Origin: Caryophanales bacterium UBA4855
GTDB lineage: Bacteria > Bacillota_I > Bacilli_A > RFN20 > CAG-826
NCBI GenBank assembly: GCA_002399785.1
Contig: DHEH01000001.1
Span: 1-64,000, forward strand
Direction of reading: 5' to 3'
Length of the DNA: 64,000 nucleotides
Part shown: positions 46,139 through 54,879 of the stretch, in pieces
How positions within the stretch are numbered: position 1 is the stretch's first letter
Layout of the letters: every line of letters starts with the position of its first letter
Translations under genes and position numbers: made by a program
Notes under the pieces: model-generated
Seen by the model: only the letters and a program-made list of their open reading frames with translations
Databases searched by the model: none
Told to the model about the DNA's origin: nothing

Positions 46139-46977
46139 AATAGTGTTTTAATAGAGTTTAATATTCGTTGATATTTCTCATCACCAATTGTTTTATAAAT
46201 TTGGAGATGACGACGATTCAACATATATTTGGCCCGATAGTAGAAGAGTATATCTTGGAATTTTCCAAATAGATCTACTCTTTTTTTAATGAGATTATTG
46301 TATTTTGAACCGAAATATTTTTGCAAAAAGAATGTTTCTTGATCATTAGATAAATCATTTTCTGTGATAACACTAGCTAAATCAAAATAAGGATTATTCA
46401 TGGCTCCATATTCCCAATCAATTAAAAATAACTTGTTATAGGTAAAGAGCATATTTCCCTTTACTAAATCGTTATGACACAAAACCATTGGGGATTTACC
46501 GAAGATTTTGGATATTTCTTGAATAATTAATTTCTCGTATCGTGAATCAATTCGTTCACTAATATCAAGTGATTTTTTATAAACATTAAGTTTTAAAAAT
46601 GGTTGATATCCAACTTTTGTATTAATTTTTGAATTATGAAGTTTTTTCAATGTTTTTGCGATAAGGGTTAACTGATCGTTGGTTGGAGATAAATCATATG
46701 GATTTGATTGATGGATAAATTTAGATATTTTGATACCTGTTTGGATATCAAAATAAATTATCTTTTCACTAAGATTAAGTGGGGCAATCAAATTATAATT
46801 ATTCAATTCATTGGCGTTCGATATGGTTTCATCTTTATTTTCTTTAGGGATTCTCATGACTGAAGAATCATTGATTAAAAAATTGTTGTTGCTAAAACCA
46901 GTAAGAATTTCTTCGACAGAGCGCACATTCTTACCTGTTAAATCAATATAAGTTTTTTTTGCTTCTTTTTTATCCAT
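46135..46977 (-). CDS. Choline/ethanolamine kinase-like (LicA-type) phosphotransferase
   Basis: A 280-residue APH-fold kinase: LTGKNVRSVEEILTGFSNNNFLI at the start, catalytic loop VLCHNDLVKGNMLF (HxDxxxxN) and metal-binding LFLIDWEYGAMNNPYFDLA. The IDWEYAG.N..YFDLA form is that of LicA and eukaryotic choline kinases rather than antibiotic kinases. It could supply phosphocholine for envelope glycans. It is the second gene after rqcH on the minus strand, 13 bases apart, with its own possible -10 box. Confidence 0.8.
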   Translation of the reverse strand: MDKKEAKKTYIDLTGKNVRSVEEILTGFSNNNFLINDSSVMRIPKENKDETISNANELNNYNLIAPLNLSEKIIYFDIQTGIKISKFIHQSNPYDLSPTNDQLTLIAKTLKKLHNSKINTKVGYQPFLKLNVYKKSLDISERIDSRYEKLIIQEISKIFGKSPMVLCHNDLVKGNMLFTYNKLFLIDWEYGAMNNPYFDLASVITENDLSNDQETFFLQKYFGSKYNNLIKKRVDLFGKFQDILFYYRAKYMLNRRHLQIYKTIGDEKYQRILNSIKTLF

Positions 46978-46983
46978 AAATAT

Positions 46984-46989
46984 ATCTTA
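46984..46989 (-). promoter_or_regulatory. -10 box, predicted leaderless start of LicA-like gene
   Basis: TAAGAT on the minus strand ends 6 bases before the ATG at 46977. No ribosome site is present although the gene follows rqcH by 13 bases. Confidence 0.4.
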
Positions 46990-46990
46990 A

Positions 46991-48373
46991 TTAAAAGCGT
47001 TTAGCTTTAAGTAAAGCGTTTTTGATATCAAACTTAAAATTAATTATATGAAAAGTTTCGTATTTTGCAATTTTAACTTTTCCTAAAGTTCCAAGTTTTT
47101 TAATAAATTTAATTTGAGAATACATGACATCGCCCGTATTTTTCTTTGCTAAATAAATCGCTAGTTCAGAAGCCATTTCTTTAACATCGTTTGATGGATT
47201 ATCATCAAAAATCACGACGTGAGGCCCATGAGCTTTATCGATATGTAAAAAATAATAAGTCTTTTTTGCTAATTTAAAGGTAAGGTAATCGTTCTGAATA
47301 TTATTTTTTCCAAAGCCGATTTTAGTTTCATTAAACAAAATATAATAAGGCTTTACAGCGGATTTTTGAATTTTTACATTTTTTTGCGACTTGATTTTGA
47401 TAATATTTGTACTCTTTAATTCTTCTATTAACTGTAAATAATCTTCCTCATTGTAAAAAGTGGTGGAATCAAGTAAAGAAGAAATGTAGTTTAAATCATC
47501 TTCGGTTTCATCAATAAATTTGTCAGACATTTGAATCGTTTGTTTCGCTTTTTTATACACTTTATAGAGATATTCTAAATTTCTTTGAGGAGTATAATCG
47601 GCTTTAACGCTAATTTTTTTATCTAAATAATCAAAAGAGCTATCTCCGCGATTCATAGATTCTAAATTAGCCAAAAAGAAATCACCATAATCTTTGTAGA
47701 TTAATTTTTCTTTGGCTTCATTTTCTTCTTCAATAATTATTTTTAATTTCTTTTGTAGAGATTTCTTTTTGGCTTTTAAAGCAACTAAAACATATTTATA
47801 TTTTTCTTCTAAATATCGATCTTCAATATTTTCTATATGAACATTAATTAATTCATCGTAATTTGTAGGAACTTCTTTTGAAATTACTTGGTTTTGTGGA
47901 TATTCAAAAGTCGCATTTTGAATAATTGGGTGTTTAGTATCTAATCCATGAAATTTTAAAGCATCAATAATCTTATTATCGTTATCAAGTAAAATAATAT
48001 TTGTATTCATTTTAAAAAGTTCGATTATAAGAGAAAATGATATTTTATCGTAAGTATCGGTTGTTTTTACGAAATCAAATTTTACTATGTTGTCATTATT
48101 AATAACTGAAGCCCCAATAAATTTTGAATTATTTAATTTAGTTTTTAATTTATTAATGAATTGATTATTGTTGTTTGCTAAAAATTTATTTGTTGTTATT
48201 GCAATAAATGGCTCTTGAGGCATTATAGAAATAAAAACAGAATTGCTTTTTCCTTGACTAAAACCAAATAAAAAATCGGTTTTTGTTAGAGACTGTATTT
48301 TGTTTAAAAAAGTATTTTTAAATTTATTGTTAATGTTATCGATTTGTTGTTTTAAATAGTCTTGGTAAGTCAT
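46991..48373 (-). CDS. rqcH: Rqc2/RqcH-like NFACT protein, short and with altered DR motif
   Basis: A 460-residue protein of the NFACT family (ribosome-associated quality control, alanine tailing of stalled nascent chains). The N-terminal NFACT-N domain has FGFSQGKSNSVFISI and FSLIIELFKMNTNIILLD. A long charged coiled coil follows at about residues 190-310, then NFACT-R with KPYYILFNETKIGFGKNNIQNDYLTF, THFHLH-like YFLHIDKAHGPHVVIF and DVMYSQIKFIKKLGTLGKVKI. The family is normally about 560 residues; the C-terminal domain is missing. At the Asp-Arg pair needed for tailing the sequence is D94-N95. Leaderless -10 box at 48380-48385. Confidence 0.87.
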   Translation of the reverse strand: MTYQDYLKQQIDNINNKFKNTFLNKIQSLTKTDFLFGFSQGKSNSVFISIMPQEPFIAITTNKFLANNNNQFINKLKTKLNNSKFIGASVINNDNIVKFDFVKTTDTYDKISFSLIIELFKMNTNIILLDNDNKIIDALKFHGLDTKHPIIQNATFEYPQNQVISKEVPTNYDELINVHIENIEDRYLEEKYKYVLVALKAKKKSLQKKLKIIIEEENEAKEKLIYKDYGDFFLANLESMNRGDSSFDYLDKKISVKADYTPQRNLEYLYKVYKKAKQTIQMSDKFIDETEDDLNYISSLLDSTTFYNEEDYLQLIEELKSTNIIKIKSQKNVKIQKSAVKPYYILFNETKIGFGKNNIQNDYLTFKLAKKTYYFLHIDKAHGPHVVIFDDNPSNDVKEMASELAIYLAKKNTGDVMYSQIKFIKKLGTLGKVKIAKYETFHIINFKFDIKNALLKAKRF

Positions 48374-48379
48374 AAAGAA

Positions 48380-48385
48380 ATTATA
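48380..48385 (-). promoter_or_regulatory. -10 box of rqcH, predicted leaderless
   Basis: TATAAT on the minus strand ends 6 bases before the ATG at 48373. The gap TTCTTT cannot act as a ribosome site. Confidence 0.6.
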
Positions 48386-48501
48386 AACGATACAAAAACA
48401 AAAATCAGGTTTTTATCTGTGGCTTATGATAAAAATTATGTAAATATTTTCATTATCTATGAAAACAAGTGATGAATAAGCATTTTTTAGAGCATAACTA
48501 T

Positions 48502-48530
48502 TTGAAACGCCAATATTAATTGTCTATAAT
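48502..48530 (+). promoter_or_regulatory. Promoter of gmk operon, predicted leaderless
   Basis: TTGAAA (48502-48507), a 17-base spacer and TATAAT (48525-48530) are followed by exactly 6 bases (TTAGTT) to ATG 48537. This is the clearest full promoter of the leaderless set. Confidence 0.75.
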
Positions 48531-48536
48531 TTAGTT

Positions 48537-49106
48537 ATGAAAAAAGGATTACTCATTATTCTTAGTGGACCTAGTGGTGTCGGTAAAGGCACGATTAGAA
48601 AAAAAGTTATGGAAAACACTGATCTTAACCTCGCTTATTCTATTTCTATGACCACTAGATTGCCTCGAAAAGGTGAAATCAATGGGGTTGATTATTTCTT
48701 TGTAACAAAAGATGAATTTGAAAACAATGTTTCGAAAGGGAAACTTTTAGAATATGCTAAATTTTGCGAAAATTATTATGGAACTCCATTAGATTATGTT
48801 GAATCTTTACGTAATGATGGGAAAAACGTTATTCTAGAAATTGAAACACGTGGTGCTAGACAAGTTATGGCAAAATGTATATCGAAAGATGAAATATCTG
48901 TTTTTCTTGTCCCTCCATCAATTGAAGAATTAGAAAGAAGAATTAGAGGTAGAAATACCGAATCCGAAGATATCATTCAAGAAAGATTGGCTAAAGCTCG
49001 TCATGAGATGATACATAAAGATCTTTATGATTATATAGTTGTCAATAACACTCCTGAAGAAGCATGTAATGAAATTATAAAAATCATTAAGGATCATTTA
49101 AATTGA
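48537..49106 (+). CDS. gmk: Guanylate kinase
   Basis: A 189-residue protein: LLIILSGPSGVGKGTIRKKV (P-loop), YSISMTTRLPRKGEINGVDYFFVTKDEF (GMP site), YGTPLDYV, NVILEIETRGARQV, and RRIRGRNTESEDIIQERL. It converts GMP to GDP. The start is on a leaderless message. It overlaps priA by the TGA/ATG junction. The rpoZ and coaBC genes that often follow gmk are absent here. Confidence 0.95.
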   Translation: MKKGLLIILSGPSGVGKGTIRKKVMENTDLNLAYSISMTTRLPRKGEINGVDYFFVTKDEFENNVSKGKLLEYAKFCENYYGTPLDYVESLRNDGKNVILEIETRGARQVMAKCISKDEISVFLVPPSIEELERRIRGRNTESEDIIQERLAKARHEMIHKDLYDYIVVNNTPEEACNEIIKIIKDHLN

Positions 49107-51289
49107 TGTATTTACTAGAAGTTTTAATACAACATCCAATATACAATATTGACCAAACTTTTTATTATTTAAGTAGCGAAGAAACTAAAGTTTTTGTGCG
49201 TGTTGCAGTAACTTTTAATAAGCAAGAAATTTATGGTTTCGTTACGGATATTAAAAAGACCGACAAAACTAAGGAAGAATTAGAAAAAGAGATGGGATTT
49301 ACGTTGCTTTTTATTAAAAACATAGTAGATAAAGACCCTATTATTTCTCCATATTTATATAGTTTAGCGAGTAAATTAGCTTCTAGATATTCTTATCCGA
49401 TTATTGGTGTTCTTCAGACAATGTTGCCTCCTGCTTTGAGACCTAGTGATAGTAGCGAAGGGAAAGGTAAGATTAAATATATTGAATTTTGTAAACTTAA
49501 TGATTGTGATCTTCCGGTTAAATTAAAGAAAAACGAGATGGCTTTACTTGAAGATTTTGATAAACTTAGAATCATTGAAAAAAGCAAAATCACGCGTAAA
49601 GGTGCCCTTAAATCGCTTATAGAGAAAGGATTTATTACAACTTACAAAGAAGAAGCTTTTAGATATAAATTCATTAAAAATTTTGATTACGAAAGTGAAA
49701 TTATCTTAAGTGATGAACAACAAATAGTTTTTGATAGCATCAATAAATCGAAAAAGAATATTTTTTTGATAAACGGTATTACTGGAAGTGGTAAAACAGA
49801 AGTTTATATAAAATTAATTCAGGAATATATTGATAAAGGTAAGTCATGTATTATCCTTGTTCCAGAAATTGGTTTAACTCCTCTAATGATATCAAGAATT
49901 TTAAGTGTTTTTCCTGATGAAATTGTTGGAATTTTGCATTCTTCTTTAACAAACTCCCAAAAATATGATGAATATAGAAAAGCAGTTTACGGAAAAACAA
50001 AAATCTTAATCGGAACAAGAAGTGCAATATTTGTTCCTATCAAAGATTTAGGACTTATTGTAATTGATGAGGAACATGATGATTCTTATAAACAAGACGA
50101 TCGATTGACTTATCACGCTCGAGATGTTGCTTTATTGCGTGCTAAAGACGAAAATTTAAAAGTGATCTTAGGAAGTGCAACGCCATCAATTGAATCGATG
50201 GTTAAAGCTAAGGAAGGCAAATACGAACTTTTAACATTAACAAAAAGATATTATGATGCGACTTTACCAAATGTTATTGTTGTTGATAGAAATAAAAGAG
50301 AGAATTTTTCCTTTGAGTCTAGTGTATTTTCTATCGAGTTAATTAAACAATTAAAATTAACAATTGCTAAAGGTGAACAAGCCATTCTTTTGATAAATAA
50401 CAGGGGATTTGCAAGGAATTTTTATTGTAGAGAGTGTGGATTTGTCTTTAAATGTCCTACTTGCGGATTGCCTTTAACCTATCATAAGGAAGACAATTCT
50501 TTAAAGTGTCATCATTGTGATTATTCGATTAAAAAACCAAATAAATGTCCAGATTGTGGGTCGACTTATTTTGGTACATACGGCTTTGGGATCGAAAAAG
50601 TTGAAGAAGATTTTAAACATATTTTTAAAACAAATTATTTGTTGCTTGACGGAGATAGAACAACGAAAAGTAGTCAAATTGCTGGCATTTTGAAACAATT
50701 TGACGATGGCGTTGCTAGTGTTTTAATCGGTACACAAATTGTTGCTAAAGGACATGATTTTTCAAATGTAACTTTAGTCGGAATTATTAATGCCGATACT
50801 GGTTTAAATTTATCAACTTATAGGGCGAAAGAAATGACTTTTGAATTGATTACGCAAGCAATTGGAAGGTGTGGAAGAAAAGAGCTTCCAGGGCTTGCGA
50901 TTGTACAAACTTCTCAGCCAAAAAATTATGCAATTGTTGATGCTACAAATCAAAATTATGATAGTTTTTTTATTCATGAAATAAGCGAACGTAAACTTTT
51001 TAAAAATCCTCCATTTTATAGTCTTGTTTCTTTAAAAATTGCTGGAAAAGACAAATTTAAAGTGAATGAATGCATAAATCAAATAAAAAAAGATATTATT
51101 CGCTTGAACGAAAGTATCATTGTTTATGGTCCAACTTATTGTGAAAAAAACTTTTTAGGATATACTTCAAAGTTATATTTAAAGTCTAAAATGCTTATTG
51201 AAATACTTGATGTTTTAGGGATTTTGATTTCACATTATAAATCCGAGTCCGGAATACGTTTATTGATCGATGTAAATCCATATAATTAA
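49106..51289 (+). CDS. priA: Primosomal protein N' (PriA helicase)
   Basis: A 727-residue replication-restart helicase. It has the N-terminal DNA-binding domain (YNIDQTFYYLSSEETKVFVR), Walker A NGITGSGKTEVYIKLI, Walker B LIVIDEEHDDSYKQ, and NNRGFARNFYCRECGFVFKCPTCGLPLTYH with the paired CxxC zinc clusters (also CHHCDY and CPDCGS). Then LIGTQIVAKGHDFSNVTLVGI and the C-terminal domain. ATG 49106 overlaps the gmk stop; TTG one codon earlier is also possible. Confidence 0.95.
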   Translation: MYLLEVLIQHPIYNIDQTFYYLSSEETKVFVRVAVTFNKQEIYGFVTDIKKTDKTKEELEKEMGFTLLFIKNIVDKDPIISPYLYSLASKLASRYSYPIIGVLQTMLPPALRPSDSSEGKGKIKYIEFCKLNDCDLPVKLKKNEMALLEDFDKLRIIEKSKITRKGALKSLIEKGFITTYKEEAFRYKFIKNFDYESEIILSDEQQIVFDSINKSKKNIFLINGITGSGKTEVYIKLIQEYIDKGKSCIILVPEIGLTPLMISRILSVFPDEIVGILHSSLTNSQKYDEYRKAVYGKTKILIGTRSAIFVPIKDLGLIVIDEEHDDSYKQDDRLTYHARDVALLRAKDENLKVILGSATPSIESMVKAKEGKYELLTLTKRYYDATLPNVIVVDRNKRENFSFESSVFSIELIKQLKLTIAKGEQAILLINNRGFARNFYCRECGFVFKCPTCGLPLTYHKEDNSLKCHHCDYSIKKPNKCPDCGSTYFGTYGFGIEKVEEDFKHIFKTNYLLLDGDRTTKSSQIAGILKQFDDGVASVLIGTQIVAKGHDFSNVTLVGIINADTGLNLSTYRAKEMTFELITQAIGRCGRKELPGLAIVQTSQPKNYAIVDATNQNYDSFFIHEISERKLFKNPPFYSLVSLKIAGKDKFKVNECINQIKKDIIRLNESIIVYGPTYCEKNFLGYTSKLYLKSKMLIEILDVLGILISHYKSESGIRLLIDVNPYN

Positions 51290-51358
51290 GCCTAATAAAA
51301 GTTTGCTTTTAGACACTTAATAATCTATGATTATTATATTAAAAAGAGGACTTTTTGT

Positions 51359-51850
51359 ATGATAACTATTACACTTTATGGAATTGATCCATACCTAATT
51401 AGAGATTTAAGTAAAGATTTAACCGATAAATTGGCTGATCTTTATGAAGTTGAACCAGACGATATAAATTTCTTTGCTCCGGAAGGATTATTAGCTCATA
51501 ACGGAGTTGAACAAAATCTTTGGAATGTTATTGTTCATGTTAATGCTCCTAAAAAAGTATCGGTTTTGCAAAATGAAGCTGCTCAATTAATTGCTAATTA
51601 TGTGAATTCGCTTTGCATAAATTTATCTATTGAATTTTATTATTATTCACAAGATGATCACTATGAATTTTTAAGTAATGATAATCCACGTTTTATGACT
51701 GAAGAAAATTCAGTTTACGTTGATAATAATGAAGATGAAGATGGGGACGATGATGACATTGATGAGTGCGAAGACGAACACGATGATGATACTGAACCAT
51801 ATTTAGGCGACGCTTTTGCAGATTTCAATAAGAAAATGGGTGATTTATAA
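51359..51850 (+). CDS. DUF1904-like protein with acidic tail
   Basis: A 163-residue protein. The first 100 residues resemble DUF1904, a tautomerase-like small fold: GIDPYLIRDLSKDLTDKLADLYEVEPDDINFF and NLWNVIVHVNAPKKVSVLQNEAAQLI. The last 50 residues are highly acidic (runs of Glu/Asp at about 124-146). No function is assigned. It has its own leader and AGAGGA site but ends one base over the rsmB-like start, in the slot where def and fmt stand in Bacillus. Confidence 0.6.
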   Translation: MITITLYGIDPYLIRDLSKDLTDKLADLYEVEPDDINFFAPEGLLAHNGVEQNLWNVIVHVNAPKKVSVLQNEAAQLIANYVNSLCINLSIEFYYYSQDDHYEFLSNDNPRFMTEENSVYVDNNEDEDGDDDDIDECEDEHDDDTEPYLGDAFADFNKKMGDL

Positions 51851-53109
51851 TGCAAATTTTTGATAATTCGGTTAGTTGCATATCAACCATCATTAAAGAT
51901 AAAAAATCCTTATCCGAGGTTTTGCGTGACAATTACAAGACAATTGGACGTGAGGCCAATAGAACAATTCTTTCAATTGTTGGATTATGTTTAAGAAATT
52001 ATTTTTTGATTAATCATTTTGCTAGAAGTATTTTGAAAGCAACAACAGTTGAAGAAGTTGCTGCATTAGGAGTTTTATTTAGCACAATTGCTTTTAATAA
52101 ATATTCAAATAAAGACGAAATTACCAATGATTTTAATGCTTTTTATAAAAATAACGGTATTGAACTTACAGAAGAACAAAATAATTTAATTAAAATTTTG
52201 CTTGAGAAGAAAAAGAATTTTGATTTTAAAGATATCAATAAAGGTTCGTTTGAATTTTTTAGTATTAAATTTAACCTTCCTGTTTGGTTATTGAAAATGT
52301 TAGCTCATCAATATGATCGTGGAATGATGGTTAATATTGCTAAAGCCTGTTCAAAAATGCCACTTCAATATGCTTTAAAAAATTCTTTTGTTGAGGTTCC
52401 TTTTGATCAAAGAGCTGAATTATTGAAAGATTTTCAATTTGATGAAAAGCTTGATTTATACAAATACCTTCCTGAAAATTCTCTTAAGAATAATCCTTTA
52501 GTTAAATCTGATTGTTTAATTCCTGTGCAAATTGCTTCCAGTGAATTATTAAAACATTTGCCAATTTTAAATAATAAAGAGGTTATGGTTTTTCTTGAAC
52601 ATAAAGACCCTATTTTCTTCGGTGTAGTCATGAAATACGCAGAAAATAATAAAATTTCCTTAATTAATAAGTATCCTCAAAAAACATATAGTTTAGTTGA
52701 AAAGATTAAAAAATGTCCTATTAGACAATTTAAAAATTATGAAACTGATGAAACCGGAATTACGACTTACGTCGACAGTCTTCAAGATTTAATAATCTAT
52801 TTCCCAGAAACTAGTTCGCTTGATTATGTTAGAAGAAGACCAGAATATAGCATTATTTTTGATACTAATACATTGGATTCTTTAATTGGCAACCAAAACA
52901 AGACAATTGATGAATTAAGTAAACATGTCGAATTGGATGGTCGTTTAATTTATGCTTGCAATACAATAAATATTAAAGAAACTGTCTTAGTTGTTTATAA
53001 ATTCTTAGAAAAACATAAAGAATTCAAAGAAGAATTTTCGCAAAGTTCATTTCCTTGTGATCCTAATAATTCAATTTATTACTATTCAATTCTTAGGAGA
53101 ATTAAATGA
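51850..53109 (+). CDS. RsmB homologue with lost catalytic motifs
   Basis: A 419-residue protein in the rsmB position before rlmN. The N-terminal NusB-like helical domain fits (LSEVLRDNYKTIGREANRTILSIVGLCLRNYFLI), and IKFNLPVWLLKMLAHQY equals the family's S.P.W....  stretch. In the methyltransferase part the SAM loop (usually D.CAAPGGK) reads VFLEHKDPIFFGV. The DAPCSG motif reads FPETSSLDYVRRRPEYSI, so the downstream R.P is kept but the Cys is gone. The TCS motif reads YACNTINIKETVL with Asn at the Cys site. Fold kept, chemistry apparently lost. It may act as an rRNA-binding factor. Confidence 0.7.
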   Translation: MQIFDNSVSCISTIIKDKKSLSEVLRDNYKTIGREANRTILSIVGLCLRNYFLINHFARSILKATTVEEVAALGVLFSTIAFNKYSNKDEITNDFNAFYKNNGIELTEEQNNLIKILLEKKKNFDFKDINKGSFEFFSIKFNLPVWLLKMLAHQYDRGMMVNIAKACSKMPLQYALKNSFVEVPFDQRAELLKDFQFDEKLDLYKYLPENSLKNNPLVKSDCLIPVQIASSELLKHLPILNNKEVMVFLEHKDPIFFGVVMKYAENNKISLINKYPQKTYSLVEKIKKCPIRQFKNYETDETGITTYVDSLQDLIIYFPETSSLDYVRRRPEYSIIFDTNTLDSLIGNQNKTIDELSKHVELDGRLIYACNTINIKETVLVVYKFLEKHKEFKEEFSQSSFPCDPNNSIYYYSILRRIK

Positions 53110-54143
53110 TAAATTTATATTCGTTTAGTTTACCTAAACTTGAAGATAAAATGATTGAAATGGGGCAAAAAAAGTATCGTGCTACCCAACTTTTTAAGTG
53201 GATTTACGAAAAAGACGCAACTACTTTTGATGAAATGAGCGATGTTTCTCTTTCGTTTAGAGAAACCTTAAATAAAGATTTTTGTTTAGTCATTCCTAAA
53301 ATTTTTAAACAACAAGTTAGCAATGATGGAACTATTAAACTTCTTTTAGAATTAGAAGACGGAAATAAAATCGAAACTGTTTTAATGAGATATAATTATG
53401 GCAATGTAGCCTGTGTTTCTAGTGAAGTCGGCTGCAATATGGGTTGTTGTTTTTGTGCTTCTGGTTTGCTTAAGAAAAAAAGAAGCCTTACCGTCGATGA
53501 ATTAATTGGACAAATATTGGTTTTGAATAATTTATTAAAAGAAGAAAACTCTAAAATTTCTCATGTTGTTGTAATGGGAACTGGAGAACCTTTCGATAAT
53601 TACGATAATGTTATGGATTTTATTCGAATTCTTAATCATCCTTACGGATTAGCAATTGGAGCTCGACATATCACTGTTTCAACTTGTGGGTTAGTAGAGG
53701 GAATAAGAAAATATGCTAATGAAGGATTGCAAATCAATTTAGCTATCTCTTTACACGCTCCTAACGATGAAATTCGTAATAAAATTATGCCAATTAGTTT
53801 AAAATATCCTCTTCCTGAACTTATGGATGCAGTTAAATATTATGAAAAAACTGCTGGAAGAAGAGTTACTTTTGAATATATTTTGTTGGCTGGAGTAAAT
53901 GATTCTCGAGACGACGCTCTTGAATTAGCACATTTGATTCATGGAACACTCGCTTACGTTAATTTAATTCCTTATAATCCAGTTGAAGAAATGAAATATC
54001 AAAGAAGTAGCGGAAATAGAGTTCATGATTTTCTAGATATTTTAATGAAAAATGGTGTTACTGCTACAATTAGGAAAGAATTTGGCACAGACATTGATGC
54101 TGCCTGTGGTCAATTGAGGGCAAAAAATGAAAAAATTAAATAA
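53106..54143 (+). CDS. rlmN: 23S rRNA/tRNA adenine-C2 methyltransferase RlmN
   Basis: A 345-residue radical-SAM methyltransferase. Fe-S motif CNMGCCFCASG (CxxxCxxC), N-terminal KKYRATQLFKWIYEKDATTFDEMSD, the VVMGTGEPFDNYDNV loop, ITVSTCGLVEGIRKYANEGL, LAISLHAPNDEIRNKIMP, and the C-terminal catalytic Cys in DIDAACGQLRA. It is complete. AGGAG lies 7 bases before ATG. It overlaps the upstream gene by 4 bases. Confidence 0.96.
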   Translation: MINLYSFSLPKLEDKMIEMGQKKYRATQLFKWIYEKDATTFDEMSDVSLSFRETLNKDFCLVIPKIFKQQVSNDGTIKLLLELEDGNKIETVLMRYNYGNVACVSSEVGCNMGCCFCASGLLKKKRSLTVDELIGQILVLNNLLKEENSKISHVVVMGTGEPFDNYDNVMDFIRILNHPYGLAIGARHITVSTCGLVEGIRKYANEGLQINLAISLHAPNDEIRNKIMPISLKYPLPELMDAVKYYEKTAGRRVTFEYILLAGVNDSRDDALELAHLIHGTLAYVNLIPYNPVEEMKYQRSSGNRVHDFLDILMKNGVTATIRKEFGTDIDAACGQLRAKNEKIK

Positions 54144-54879
54144 TGGAGTATTTTCCTTTAAAAAGAATCTTGGAAAAACAAGAGTTACAAACGAAGATGA
54201 TTGCCAGGTAGTTGTAAATAGTCATGGCAACGTGTTACTTATTGTTTGTGACGGAATGGGTGGACATTTAAAAGGTGACTTTGCTAGTTCGCAAACTGTG
54301 AGTTATCTTTGCGATGAGTTCAAAAAGAAATCTGGTTTCTTAAATGCGGGCTACGCACGTGTTTGGTTAACAGGAAGAATTAAAAAAATAAATGCTAAAT
54401 TATTTGAACAACAAGATAATGATAATTCTTATCGTGGTATGGGTACTACTTTAGTTTGTGCTCTCATTTATAACAATAAACTCATTATTGTAAACTGTGG
54501 CGATTCTCGTTGCTATTTACTTGAAAATAACATCCTTAATATCGTTACTGAAGACGATTCTTATGTTAATTATCTTCATAAAATTGGACAAATTAGTGAA
54601 AAAGAAATGTCTACTAGTAAAGATAGACACATAATTACTAATGCAATTGGATTGTTTCCAAGTGCTTCTTTTGAAGTTAAAACATTACCTTATAGTGGCG
54701 AAACGATATTCTTATGTAGTGATGGACTTTATAATGAAGTTTCTTTAAATGATATGCAAAATATTTTAAAAACCAATGATGCTCCTGAAGTTAAAGTTTC
54801 TAGTTTGATTCAATTAGCTAACTTTAATGGTGGAAGCGATAATATTTCTTGCTGTTTATGGGAATCAGTCCATGATTAA
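54127..54879 (+). CDS. prpC: PP2C-type protein phosphatase PrpC
   Basis: A 250-residue metal-dependent Ser/Thr phosphatase: KTRVTNEDDCQVV, LLIVCDGMGGHLKGDFAS (metal Asp/Gly), MGTTLVCALIYNNKLIIVNCGDSRCYLL, TNAIGLFP, IFLCSDGLYNEVS and NFNGGSDNISCCLW. It counteracts PrkC, the kinase in the next gene. It overlaps rlmN by 17 bases and prkC by 8. Confidence 0.94.
   Translation: MKKLNNGVFSFKKNLGKTRVTNEDDCQVVVNSHGNVLLIVCDGMGGHLKGDFASSQTVSYLCDEFKKKSGFLNAGYARVWLTGRIKKINAKLFEQQDNDNSYRGMGTTLVCALIYNNKLIIVNCGDSRCYLLENNILNIVTEDDSYVNYLHKIGQISEKEMSTSKDRHIITNAIGLFPSASFEVKTLPYSGETIFLCSDGLYNEVSLNDMQNILKTNDAPEVKVSSLIQLANFNGGSDNISCCLWESVHD

Noticed and set aside
50401..50418. Another GGGGATTTGCA-type motif inside priA
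   Set aside because: It lies in the conserved NRGFARNF coding stretch of priA, so the match is explained by protein sequence.
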